64,000 nt of DNA from RUG100 sp050953405. GTDB lineage: Bacteria > Bacillota > Clostridia > Peptostreptococcales > Anaerovoracaceae. The position numbers and the translations under genes were made by a program. Location of the stretch: the NCBI GenBank assembly GCA_050953405.1, contig JBMNMP010000002.1:186001-250000 (forward strand), written 5' to 3'. Shown piece by piece: positions 1-8,184 of this stretch. The notes beneath the pieces were generated by a model that saw only the letters and a program-made list of their open reading frames with translations, did not search any database and was not told the DNA's origin. Position 1 is the stretch's first letter, and each line of letters opens with the position of its first letter.

Positions 1-941
1 CCGCCTACCAGGATAACTTTGCTGATGTCGCTGTTGGTAACGCCGGCATCTGCCATTGCCTTCTTCATAGGCTCGATTGTCTTTTCTACCAGGTCGCCTG
101 TCAGCTGATCGAACTTGGCTCTGGTGATGTCCATGTTCAGATGCAGCGGGCCGGCATCGCTGACCGTGATGAACGGCAGGTTGATGTTGGTAGTCGTCGA
201 GCTGGAGAGCTCCTTCTTGGCCTTCTCAGCAGCTTCCTTCAGTCTCTGCATCGCCATCTTGTCGTTTCTGAGGTCGATACCGTTTTCCTTACCGAAGGTA
301 TCCGCCATGTAATTGATCAGTTTTTCGTCGAAGTCATCGCCGCCCAGCTTGTTGTTGCCGTTGGTAGCCAGTACTTCGAAGACTCCGTCACCCAGTTCCA
401 GGATGGAGACATCGAATGTGCCGCCGCCGAGGTCGTATACCAGGATCTTCTGCTGTGTTTCATCTTTATCCAGGCCATAAGCCAGAGCCGCAGCTGTAGG
501 CTCGTTGATGATCCTCTTTACATCGAGGCCTGCTATCTTTCCGGCATCCTTGGTAGCCTGTTTCTGGCTGTCAGTGAAGTAAGCCGGTACTGTGATTACC
601 GCTTCGGTAATTGTCTCTCCCAGATAAGCTTCGGCATCAGCCTTCAGCTTTCCCAGAGTCATTGCCGAAATATCCTGCGGTGTATAGTCTTTTCCATCGA
701 TGGTCACCTTGTGATCGGTACCCATGTATCTCTTGATTGAAGAAACTGTCCTTTCAGGATTGGTTACCGCCTGTCTCTTGGCCGTTTCGCCGACCAGTCT
801 CTCGCCATTCTTGGCAAAGCTGACAACAGATGGTGTAGTTCTGTTTCCTTCCGCATTAGTTATTACTGTAGGATCTCCTCCTTCAAGTACGGCTACGCAT
901 GAGTTTGTAGTCCCGAGGTCTATTCCTATTACTTTTCCCAT
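1..941 (-). CDS. dnaK: Chaperone DnaK (Hsp70), N-terminal part, cut by the window edge
   Basis: This is the ATP-dependent Hsp70 chaperone that works with GrpE and DnaJ in the cytoplasm. Only the first 313 codons are present; the reading frame is still open at base 1, so the substrate-binding domain lies outside. The nucleotide-binding domain is clear: IGIDLGTTNS near residue 5 (phosphate loop 1), IINEPTAAALAYG, VYDLGGGTFDVSIL (phosphate loop 2) and VILVGG at the very edge. The ATG at 941 has an AGGAGAAAAAAG-type ribosome binding site just upstream. It follows grpE after about 70 bases and is co-transcribed with hrcA-grpE under CIRCE control. Confidence 0.97.
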   Translation of the reverse strand, partial: MGKVIGIDLGTTNSCVAVLEGGDPTVITNAEGNRTTPSVVSFAKNGERLVGETAKRQAVTNPERTVSSIKRYMGTDHKVTIDGKDYTPQDISAMTLGKLKADAEAYLGETITEAVITVPAYFTDSQKQATKDAGKIAGLDVKRIINEPTAAALAYGLDKDETQQKILVYDLGGGTFDVSILELGDGVFEVLATNGNNKLGGDDFDEKLINYMADTFGKENGIDLRNDKMAMQRLKEAAEKAKKELSSSTTTNINLPFITVSDAGPLHLNMDITRAKFDQLTGDLVEKTIEPMKKAMADAGVTNSDISKVILVG

Positions 942-1010
942 TTCTTTTTTCTCCTTTTCTCTATAGTTGTTTTTTTGTTTGCTTTTTCATACCGGTCTCC
1001 CGGATGCGCA

Positions 1011-1592
1011 TCACTGCGCTACTTTTACCATGCTCGGCCGAATCACTCTGCCGTTCATAGTATACCCCTTCTGCAGTACTTCTGAAACCTGTCCGCTCTC
1101 CACTTTGTCGGTTTCTTCCATCATCACCGCATTGTGGAAGTTAGGATCGAAGGTTGCTGCTTCAGCTTCTATCTCCTCAACTCCTGATTTTGTCAGCACA
1201 TCCTTGAGCTGGTCGAATATCATGGTCATTCCCTCTTTGAATTTATCATCGCTGTCATGACCAAGCGCCCTCTCAAAGTTGTCCATGACCTCCAGGAGCT
1301 GAACAACGATTTTCTCGTTGGCGAACGCGTGTATGTCCGCCCGTTCCTTCTCAGCCCTCTTTTTAAAGTTCTGGAAGTCAGCCATCAGCCGCAGGTACTT
1401 TGTCTGGATGTCTTCGTCGTCGCTCTTCTCTTCGGCTTTTTCTTCCTTATCTTCGTCTTCGGACTCAGCATCCTTTCCCTGCCCAGTCTCTTCTACTTGC
1501 TCTTTTTCCTTTTCGTCTTCTTTTTCCCCTTCTTTAGCATCTTCTATATCTATCTCTTTATCTTTGATGTTTTCTTCATTCGTCTTCGTCAT
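1011..1592 (-). CDS. grpE: Nucleotide exchange factor GrpE
   Basis: GrpE releases ADP from DnaK and sets the speed of the chaperone cycle. The protein has 193 residues, normal for the family. Residues 1-60 are an extremely acidic and lysine-rich tail, followed by the long dimerising helix (about 62-115, with LMADFQNFKKRAEKE) and the C-terminal beta domain carrying FDPNFHNAVM and GYTMNGRVIRPSMVKVA, which are typical GrpE signatures. The start at 1592 lies inside the 3' end of hrcA (17-base overlap), and its AGGAGGT ribosome binding site is also coding sequence of hrcA, which implies translational coupling. Confidence 0.97.
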   Translation of the reverse strand: MTKTNEENIKDKEIDIEDAKEGEKEDEKEKEQVEETGQGKDAESEDEDKEEKAEEKSDDEDIQTKYLRLMADFQNFKKRAEKERADIHAFANEKIVVQLLEVMDNFERALGHDSDDKFKEGMTMIFDQLKDVLTKSGVEEIEAEAATFDPNFHNAVMMEETDKVESGQVSEVLQKGYTMNGRVIRPSMVKVAQ

Positions 1593-2625
1593 CGTTACCT
1601 CCTGTTAATTTGAATGCGTTGCTGATATTGTCTGTCAGATACTCGATAACCGATGTGATCTGGCTGTATCGCATCCGCGTGGGGCCAATGACTCCCAGTT
1701 TTCCAACCAGCTTGCCGTCTACGCGGTAGGTCGCCGTTATCACGCTGCAGTCCTTCATGGATTCATCATGATTTTCGTTGCCGATGGTGATCAGCAGTCC
1801 GTCGTCCCTCATGATCAGCCGCTTTGTGAACTCTTCCTTCTTGTCGATCATCTCCATGAACATCCTCGCTTGGTCGATGTCGTTGTACTCCGGAAGGTTG
1901 AATATGTTGGTAAGCCCCTCCATATACAGGTTCACGTTCAGCATATCTTCCAGCGATTTCATGAATTCCGGCATGATTCCTTCTGCCAGGCGCATCATGG
2001 CCTCAATATCTGTATTGAAGTTCTCTACTATATCCATCTTGAGAGCTTCGCTCAGGGTCTTCCCCTTATAAGCATATGTCATGGATTTGGACAGTATCCT
2101 CAACGCCTCATCTGTATAGGGCACCTTCAGACGTACAGCCTGATTGGACACCTTGCCGCTGTCAGATACGATCATCAGTAACACCGTATTTTCATCGACA
2201 GGAAGCAGTTTTACAAATTTGACCAGGTCCTTGTCCTGACGGGGAGTCATCGCAAATGCCGTGAGATTAGTGATCTCCGACAGTATATTTGCCGCATGTT
2301 CTATCGTCTTGTCCAGCTCAGTGACATTATCGTACAGTTTGCTGGCGATCATGTTCTTTTCTTCAGGACTGAGCTCTGTCTTCTTCATCATTTCATTGAC
2401 ATACATCCGATAAGCCTTTTCCGAAGGCATCCTTCCCGCGGAAGTGTGCGGATGCGTCAGCAGACCCAGATCCTCCAGGTCGCTCATCTCATTCCTGATA
2501 GTAGCTGCGCTGACTCCAAGGTCATACTTTTTCGAAAGAGTCCTCGAGCCCACCGGTTCGGCAGTCAAAATGAAGTCGCGTATTATGGCCTGCAGTATTT
2601 TCAGTTTTCGCTCACTCAACTCCAT
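1576..2625 (-). CDS. hrcA: Heat-inducible transcription repressor HrcA
   Basis: HrcA binds CIRCE operators and represses class I heat-shock genes; its folding depends on GroEL in known systems. The protein has 349 residues with an N-terminal winged helix (residues 1-80, containing PVGSRTLSKKY, SAATIRNEMSDLEDLGLL and PHTSAGRMPSEKAYR) and the C-terminal GAF-like/insert domain ending in IGPTRMRYSQITSVIEYL. The acidic tail GGNDDEDE is encoded by the bases that form the grpE ribosome binding site. The ATG at 2625 has GAGGTGAG seven bases upstream. It is first in the operon hrcA-grpE-dnaK and is presumably autoregulated through the CIRCE just upstream. Confidence 0.97.
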   Translation of the reverse strand: MELSERKLKILQAIIRDFILTAEPVGSRTLSKKYDLGVSAATIRNEMSDLEDLGLLTHPHTSAGRMPSEKAYRMYVNEMMKKTELSPEEKNMIASKLYDNVTELDKTIEHAANILSEITNLTAFAMTPRQDKDLVKFVKLLPVDENTVLLMIVSDSGKVSNQAVRLKVPYTDEALRILSKSMTYAYKGKTLSEALKMDIVENFNTDIEAMMRLAEGIMPEFMKSLEDMLNVNLYMEGLTNIFNLPEYNDIDQARMFMEMIDKKEEFTKRLIMRDDGLLITIGNENHDESMKDCSVITATYRVDGKLVGKLGVIGPTRMRYSQITSVIEYLTDNISNAFKLTGGNDDEDE

Positions 2626-2646
2626 AGTCTCACCTCTTTCAGTTTG

Positions 2647-2673
2647 TTAGCACTCAAGATATCCGAGTGCTAA
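2647..2673. promoter_or_regulatory. CIRCE operator (HrcA binding site)
   Basis: The sequence TTAGCACTC, nine spacer bases, then GAGTGCTAA is an exact match to the CIRCE consensus. It lies between the -10 element and the hrcA start codon, the usual position for HrcA repression of its own operon. Confidence 0.98.
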
Positions 2674-2683
2674 CCATATTTAT

Positions 2684-2712
2684 AATATAATCCCGCAGGG
2701 TTCATATGTCAA
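2684..2712 (-). promoter_or_regulatory. Sigma-A promoter of hrcA-grpE-dnaK
   Basis: On the minus strand TTGACA (2712-2707) is followed after 17 bases by TATATT (2689-2684). The predicted transcription start falls at the edge of the CIRCE element. Confidence 0.85.
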
Positions 2713-2778
2713 CAGTTTTTCCTTGAAAATTCTCAAGTTTACCGAAGAGAACCTGATCAGGGACCTTTACTGCCTGTC

Positions 2779-2808
2779 TTGACAAGTGCTGTCTGCCACC
2801 TGTACAAT
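2779..2808 (+). promoter_or_regulatory. Sigma-A promoter of the nhaC-like gene
   Basis: TTGACA (2779-2784) and TACAAT (2803-2808) are separated by 18 bases. The predicted start point, about 2815, falls inside a perfect inverted repeat (2811-2835). Confidence 0.85.
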
Positions 2809-2810
2809 AA

Positions 2811-2835
2811 TGGAGTGCGACTGAATCGCACTCCA
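2811..2835 (+). repeat. Perfect 10-bp inverted repeat at the transcription start
   Basis: TGGAGTGCGA, five bases (CTGAA), then TCGCACTCCA form a perfect dyad immediately after the -10 hexamer. It could be an operator for a dimeric repressor or a 5'-end mRNA hairpin. It lacks a U-tract that would make it a terminator. Confidence 0.8.
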
Positions 2836-2871
2836 ATGGAATTTCTTTTTATCTGTGAGAGGAGTATAATC

Positions 2872-4402
2872 ATGGATCCAATTCAAGGTGGCTTTCTATC
2901 TATTTTGCCTCCAATCATTGCGATTGTGCTGGCACTGATTACAAAAGAAGTCATTTCATCACTTATCGTAGGAACGCTCGTAGGCACGTTCACCTATGCC
3001 TTTGCCTCCGGACACGGCTTTATGAAGGGCGTGACCACGACCTTCAATCTGATGGCTGCTAAGATCGGAGACAACGCTACTATGCTGTTGTTCATGGCTT
3101 TTCTTGGCATTCTGGTCGTTCTGGTCACCAATGCCGGCGGGGCTTATGCTTATGGAAAATGGGCGAGCACCAAGATCAAATCAAAGGCTGCAGCGCAAAT
3201 CATGACGGGCATTCTGGGAATCATCATATTCATAGATGACTATTTCAACTGCCTCACCGTGGGTACTGTAATGAAGCCGGTCACCGACAAATACAACATC
3301 GCCCGCGCCAAGCTGGCTTATCTGATCGACTCTACCGCTGCCCCTGTCTGTATCATCGCACCCATCTCATCATGGGCAGCTGCTGTCGGCGCCACACTGG
3401 CCGGCGCCAAAATCTTCGACAGCGATATGATGGCTTTCATATCGACCATACCATTCAACCTCTATGCTATACTGACCATTATAATGGTATTCATCGTCAG
3501 CGCCACCAAGTTGAGCTACGGCCCCATGCGTCACCTGGAAATCGCTGCCATGAACGGACAGCTGGGACAGGCCGACGGGGAAACCGGTCCGAAGGAAACA
3601 GATGACGATTCCAAAGGTCAGGTCAAGGATCTGGCGATCCCTATTGTGGGTCTCATCATCCTTTCTGTACTGGCAATGCTGTACACCGGCGGACTTTTCT
3701 CAGGCAAAGGAGTTGGCGTGGCTGCGGCCTTCGGTAACTGCGATTCATCGCTTTCACTGGCTATAGGCGGTTTTGGAGCTATAGTGCTTACATTCATCCT
3801 CTACCTGCCGAGAAAGATCATGACTTTCAAAGATTTCATGCTCGGGGTCACCGAGGGTATCAAAATCATGGTTCCCGCAATAACGATCCTGATACTCGCA
3901 TGGACAGTCAGCGGAGTCTGCAGAGACCTGCTGTCGACCGGTCAGTATGTGGGAGATCTCGTCAAGAACGGACACTTCCCGCTGATGCTGCTGCCTCTGG
4001 TCATCTTCGTAGTTGCCGCTTTCCTGTCATTCGCCATGGGTACAGCTCGTGATCATCATCTGCGAACCTTACATAGGTACAAATCCTCAGCTGATGACAG
4101 TCACCCTGGCAGCAACACTCGGCGGCAGCGTATTCGGAGATCACTGCTCTCCGATATCGGATACCACGATACTTTCATCCACCGGAGCTTACTGTCCTCA
4201 CATGGATCACGTATCCACGCAGATACCTTATGCACTGACTGTTGCCGTGTCCTGCGCAGCCGGATACGCTGTCTCCGCGCTGACACATTTCAATCTGGTG
4301 GCTACACTGGCATCAGGCGTCATCTGCCTGCTGGCACTGCTGTTCATCATCAACAAGATATATAAAAAGAAAGAACCCGTACCCGAAATCGGTACTAACT
4401 GA
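2872..4402 (+). pseudogene. NhaC-family Na+/H+ antiporter, broken by a frameshift near 4046
   Basis: The product resembles the NhaC family (PF03553) of polytopic Na+/H+ or amino-acid antiporters. The ATG at 2872 follows a GAGAGGAG ribosome binding site. From 2872 to about 4047 one frame encodes many hydrophobic segments with FIDDYFNCLTVGTVMKP and AAPVCIIAPISSWAA, and ends at LSFAMGTA. The family-typical continuation ICEPYIGTNPQLM and VFGDHCSPISDTTILSSTGA is present only in the next frame, which runs from about 4046 to the stop at 4402. The stretch expected between the two halves (family pattern MGTSWGTFGI) is missing, so a short deletion whose length is not a multiple of three is more likely than a single-base error. 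It has its own promoter and terminator. Confidence 0.8.
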
Positions 4403-4413
4403 AAAGCGAGCGT

Positions 4414-4442
4414 AAAACAGCAGGCTTTAGGCCTGCTGTTTT
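4414..4442 (+). terminator. Rho-independent terminator of the nhaC-like gene
   Basis: AAAACAGCAGGC, loop TTTAG, then GCCTGCTGTTTT form a 12-bp stem starting 11 bases after the stop codon, with the T-run as its 3' arm. Confidence 0.9.
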
Positions 4443-4628
4443 AACAACGTTATTCATTATATCATTTTAGAAGAAGTATTATGTCTTCGCTAATATATAT
4501 ACCACAGAACCGCAGAACTAACAGTTGCCATCGCAACATAATTGATAATTTTTTAACTTTTTTTACCGTTTTATTTTAACTTCACACGTTGGTTTTAAAA
4601 GCCTGTCGTTACAGCAGTCAATAAAATA

Positions 4629-4652
4629 GGCCGTCCATGTAAAGGAACGGCC
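4629..4652 (-). terminator. Terminator downstream of the EFR1 ferredoxin gene
   Basis: A GGCCGT/ACGGCC stem with further GG/CC pairing around a bulge lies 18 bases past the stop at 4671. Read on the minus strand it is followed by TATTTTAT. The rest of 4443-4628 is AT-rich and holds nothing I can name. Confidence 0.7.
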
Positions 4653-4670
4653 TTTTGATTATTCAGACTG

Positions 4671-5480
4671 TTAAATGAAGAGGCTTATATCCGCCCTCCT
4701 CTTGTACATGGCTTCCAGCTCGTGCTGGTGATATAAATACCCTTCATCATCGTAGTACTTGGCGTGCTGCGGACATCTCTTGACACATGCGTTGCATTTC
4801 ATGCAGATGCCCTTGACATTGGTGACATCATCATAGTCTATGGAACCCAGCGGACAGATCTCTGCGCACAGCTTGCAGTCATTGCAGTTGTCGTTGGTCT
4901 TCGGTTTTACCTTGCGGATATCGATGCCTTTACCGTTCCTGTCGCGCGGCGTGTAATACTTGCGGTAAGGATACGGTGTCCCCGCGACTGCGATCGGTTT
5001 GCTGGTGTCCGCTCCCGCGGCCACCTTTTCCCTGATCTGAGCGGCGAATTCCCTCGCTGTCTTCATATCTTCCTCGTCGGGACGACCGGCCGCCAGTGTG
5101 TACGAAAACGAATGCTCGCCCACAAAAGCCCCGGCCGCTATGGTGTGCAGGCCGCCGTTTTCCAGGATGTCGCGCAGTTCAATGAGCGCATCGTCGAAAT
5201 TGCGATTGCCGAACAATACGACGGGTACCGCAAGAGCTCCGTTTCCTTCTATCGTTGCCAGGTATTTCAGCAGCAGGTTAGGCACTCTGCCGGCGATCAC
5301 CGGGGTGCCGAAGATCACCAGATCATCTTCACGAAAGACGAGTGGCTTTTGACGCGCTGCCAGCGGCGAGAAATCCATCTCCACATAATCGGGATCCAGT
5401 TCGCGCGCAATCGCAGTCACGATTTTCTTTGTAGTTTCTGTGCCCGTGAAAAACACGGCACATACCCTTTTCTCAGCCAT
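4671..5480 (-). CDS. EFR1-type flavodoxin-ferredoxin protein
   Basis: The protein (269 residues) matches the architecture of EFR1-family ferredoxins: an N-terminal flavodoxin-like domain (about residues 5-155, with FFTGTETTKKI as the FMN-phosphate loop region and VIFGTPVIAGRVP) and a C-terminal double [4Fe-4S] ferredoxin domain (Cys199, 202, 205, 209 and Cys226, 229, 232, 236). It should be a soluble electron-transfer protein; the partner enzyme is unknown. It starts three bases after the glpK stop, and its AGGAG ribosome binding site runs into that stop codon, so it is the last gene of lepA-hemW-glpK-EFR1. A redox link to glycerol use is possible but is inference only. Confidence 0.85.
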   Translation of the reverse strand: MAEKRVCAVFFTGTETTKKIVTAIARELDPDYVEMDFSPLAARQKPLVFREDDLVIFGTPVIAGRVPNLLLKYLATIEGNGALAVPVVLFGNRNFDDALIELRDILENGGLHTIAAGAFVGEHSFSYTLAAGRPDEEDMKTAREFAAQIREKVAAGADTSKPIAVAGTPYPYRKYYTPRDRNGKGIDIRKVKPKTNDNCNDCKLCAEICPLGSIDYDDVTNVKGICMKCNACVKRCPQHAKYYDDEGYLYHQHELEAMYKRRADISLFI

Positions 5481-5483
5481 AAT

Positions 5484-6977
5484 TCAACTCCTTGTAAATA
5501 ACATGGTACATTCTACAGCTTTGTGCCATTTCTGCAATAATTTATCTCTGTTTTCACCGCTCATCTGCGGGGTAAATTCACGTTCCAGATGATGGTTTTC
5601 TTTGATTTCTTCGAGATCATGCCAGAAGCCGCAGGCTAGGCCGGCCAGGTAAGCCGCTCCCAGCGATGTGGTCTCGATGCAGTCCGGCAGAAGGACTTTG
5701 AGACCCAGTATGTCGGCAAGGAACTGCATCGTAAAACCGTTGAGGCAGCCGCCTCCGTCTACCATGATGCTCTGCGGCGAGGTTTCACTGTCTTCGCTCA
5801 TCGCCTTCAGGAGATCATAAGTCTGATAGACCTGGCATTCCAGCGCTGCGCGTGCCAGGTGGTCTCTTCCGGTACCCCTGGTGAGGCCGAAGATAGTTCC
5901 CCTGGCGTGCGGATCCCAGTAAGGTGCTCCCAGGCCCGTATGTGCAGGCACGAGGTACACGCCTCCGTTATCTCCGGCACGCAGCGCCATTTCTTCAGTC
6001 TCCGGTGCTGTTTTGATGATCCCGAGTTCATCGCGCAGCCACTGCACGGTGGCCCCCGACATGAAGACGGAACCCTCAAGAGCGTAGTTGACCCTGCCAT
6101 CAAGGCCCCAGGCGATAGTAGTCAGCAGTCCGTGCCCGGAATCCACCGGCCTGGTGCCCGTATTCATCAGCATGAATCCGCCGGTGCCAAAAGTCATCTT
6201 GCTCTCTCCCCGCTGGAAACAGGTCTGCCCGAAGAGCGCCGCCTGCTGATCGCCGGCCGCTCCGCTGACAGGTATGCTGGCCCCGATCACGTTCTCCTCG
6301 GTCATCCCGTAAACAGCAGACGATGGCATCGGCTGCGGCAGCATGCATTTTGGTATCTCCAGCATATCCAGCAGTTCATCGTCCCATTCCAGAGTGTGTA
6401 TATTGAACATCATGGTACGTGAGGCATTTGAATAATCGGTGACATGGACCCGGCCTCCGGTAAGCTTCCATATCAGCCAGCTGTCCACGGTACCGAACAG
6501 GAGGTCACCGCGCTGTGCCCTTTCTCTGGCGCCGGCTACATGATCCAGAATCCACTTCAGTTTGGTGCCCGAGAAATATGCATCCGGCAGCAGGCCTGTC
6601 TTTTCCCTGATCATTTCGCCATAGCCTTCCCTGCTCAGCTGCTCGGCGTATGCCGCCGTACGGCGGCACTGCCAGCATATGGCACGGCTTACCGGTTCAC
6701 CCGTGTGGCGGTCCCAGACAATAGTGGTCTCCCGCTGATTGGTGATCCCTATGCAGGCGATGTCCGCCGCACTGACATTGATCCTGGCCATGGCTTCCAT
6801 AGCACACGAAAGCTGGCTGGACCATATTTCCATGGCATCATGTTCTACCCAGCCGCCATGCGGATAGTACTGCCGGTATTCTTTCTGAGCCATACTCATG
6901 GAGCGGCCCTGCGCGTCGTAAAGCACGCAGCGCGAGCTCGTCGTGCCCTGGTCGAAGGCCATAACTAACTTTTTCAT
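5484..6977 (-). CDS. glpK: Glycerol kinase
   Basis: GlpK phosphorylates glycerol to sn-glycerol 3-phosphate in the cytoplasm. The 497-residue product has the FGGY-kinase N-domain (MAFDQGTTSSRCVLYD, ITNQRETTIVWDR), the substrate region GGWVEHDAMEIW, and the C-domain with MTFGTGGFMLMNTG and VDGGGCLNGFTMQF. FNIHTLEWDDELL retains the histidine that HPr phosphorylates in Firmicutes glycerol kinases. The frame is open 35 codons further upstream, but the ATG at 6977 with AGGTGAT before it gives the normal GlpK start. It lies eight bases after hemW. No glpF, glpD or dha gene is nearby, so glycerol 3-phosphate may be used for lipids as much as for catabolism. Confidence 0.95.
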   Translation of the reverse strand: MKKLVMAFDQGTTSSRCVLYDAQGRSMSMAQKEYRQYYPHGGWVEHDAMEIWSSQLSCAMEAMARINVSAADIACIGITNQRETTIVWDRHTGEPVSRAICWQCRRTAAYAEQLSREGYGEMIREKTGLLPDAYFSGTKLKWILDHVAGARERAQRGDLLFGTVDSWLIWKLTGGRVHVTDYSNASRTMMFNIHTLEWDDELLDMLEIPKCMLPQPMPSSAVYGMTEENVIGASIPVSGAAGDQQAALFGQTCFQRGESKMTFGTGGFMLMNTGTRPVDSGHGLLTTIAWGLDGRVNYALEGSVFMSGATVQWLRDELGIIKTAPETEEMALRAGDNGGVYLVPAHTGLGAPYWDPHARGTIFGLTRGTGRDHLARAALECQVYQTYDLLKAMSEDSETSPQSIMVDGGGCLNGFTMQFLADILGLKVLLPDCIETTSLGAAYLAGLACGFWHDLEEIKENHHLEREFTPQMSGENRDKLLQKWHKAVECTMLFTRS

Positions 6978-6985
6978 GATATCAC

Positions 6986-8182
6986 CTAAACGAATTCGCA
7001 CATTATATCGTTGGATACGTCGATGCCCTTTTCTGTGAGCGTTATCCTGCTGTCCGACATCCTCATGAGTCCCTTCCGGCACCAGGATACGATCATCTCC
7101 GCCTTGTCGGGGTACGCCTGGAAAAAATCCATGTCGAACATGTCACGGAACTCCGCCAGCTCGATGCCCTCCGCCGTGCGCAGAGCGGTAAAGCAGAAAA
7201 TGCCCATGGACTCTTCGGGAGTCTCCGTATGATAAGTATCAAAATCACATGGCGAATTTCCTTCATTTACTAGATTATACCACTTTTCTATGTCGTCGGT
7301 GTTTTTGAATCTCACGGGATAGATATATGAAGAGGCACCCGGTCCGATGCCGATGAAATCATCCATATGCCAGTACTTCATATTGTGGCGGCATTTCTTG
7401 CCCGGTCTGGCGCAATTCGAGATCTCATAGTGCTCGTAACCGGCTTTCTTGAATTCATCCACAGCATGGTGATACATCGCCCGCTCGGTGTCCTCGTCCG
7501 GAAGATCCATGCGGTCGAGGCGGTATTCCTCATAGAAAGGTGTACCGCGCTCCAGCTGAAGGCCATAAAATGAAATATGGTCCGGCTGCAGTTCGATGGC
7601 CTTTTTGACATCCTCCTGCCACTGCTCCAGAGTCTGCCCCGGGGCCCCGAACATGAGATCGATACTGAGGTCGTAGAGACCGCATTCCCTGAGCAGTTTG
7701 TATTTGCCTATGGCCTGCTGTGCAGTGTGCAGCCTCCCCAGAGTCCTCAGAACGCTGTCATCGAAGGACTGGACACCCATGCTGATCCTCGTTATCCCGA
7801 AATTGCGGTACTCCGGTATCAGCTGTTCCTGCAGTGAATTGGGGTTCGCCTCCATTGTGAACTCGAGGTCCGTAGAAAATGTCAGCTGCTCCTTTATCCG
7901 GGACAGAACCTCAAGATCGCCGTGATCCAACAGTGACGGGGTTCCGCCGCCCAGAAAGACAGTGTCGATCTTGAATTCATCGTCCAGGCTGGCGGCCGCG
8001 ATTTCCAGTTCTCGGACAACCGCCTCGCAGAATTCTCTTTTATCAAAAGAAAGTTTCTTGTCTGTAGACAGGAAACCGCAGTAAGCGCATTTTCTCTCAC
8101 AAAAAGGCACGTGGATATAAAGGCCAAGTTCATATTTCAGACTCTCGCTGATCGTCTTGATAGCATCTTCCATGTTTTCCAT
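6986..8182 (-). CDS. hemW: HemW-type radical SAM protein (coproporphyrinogen oxidase-like)
   Basis: HemW proteins are radical SAM enzymes related to oxygen-independent coproporphyrinogen III oxidase; studied members act as heme chaperones rather than as the oxidase. The 398-residue protein has GLYIHVPFCERKCAYCGF (Cys motif CxxxCxxC, with the extra Cys of HemN-type enzymes replaced by Gly-Phe, as in HemW), FLGGGTPSLL, MEANPNS, ISMGVQSFDDSVL and the C-terminal HemN-like domain. It starts two bases after lepA. The lepA-hemW pair is a conserved Firmicutes order. No other heme genes are seen here. Confidence 0.93.
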   Translation of the reverse strand: MENMEDAIKTISESLKYELGLYIHVPFCERKCAYCGFLSTDKKLSFDKREFCEAVVRELEIAAASLDDEFKIDTVFLGGGTPSLLDHGDLEVLSRIKEQLTFSTDLEFTMEANPNSLQEQLIPEYRNFGITRISMGVQSFDDSVLRTLGRLHTAQQAIGKYKLLRECGLYDLSIDLMFGAPGQTLEQWQEDVKKAIELQPDHISFYGLQLERGTPFYEEYRLDRMDLPDEDTERAMYHHAVDEFKKAGYEHYEISNCARPGKKCRHNMKYWHMDDFIGIGPGASSYIYPVRFKNTDDIEKWYNLVNEGNSPCDFDTYHTETPEESMGIFCFTALRTAEGIELAEFRDMFDMDFFQAYPDKAEMIVSWCRKGLMRMSDSRITLTEKGIDVSNDIMCEFV

Positions 8183-8184
8183 AT

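Noticed and set aside
141..740. A 199-codon plus-strand frame at the left edge
   Set aside because: Antisense to dnaK, which carries all expected motifs.
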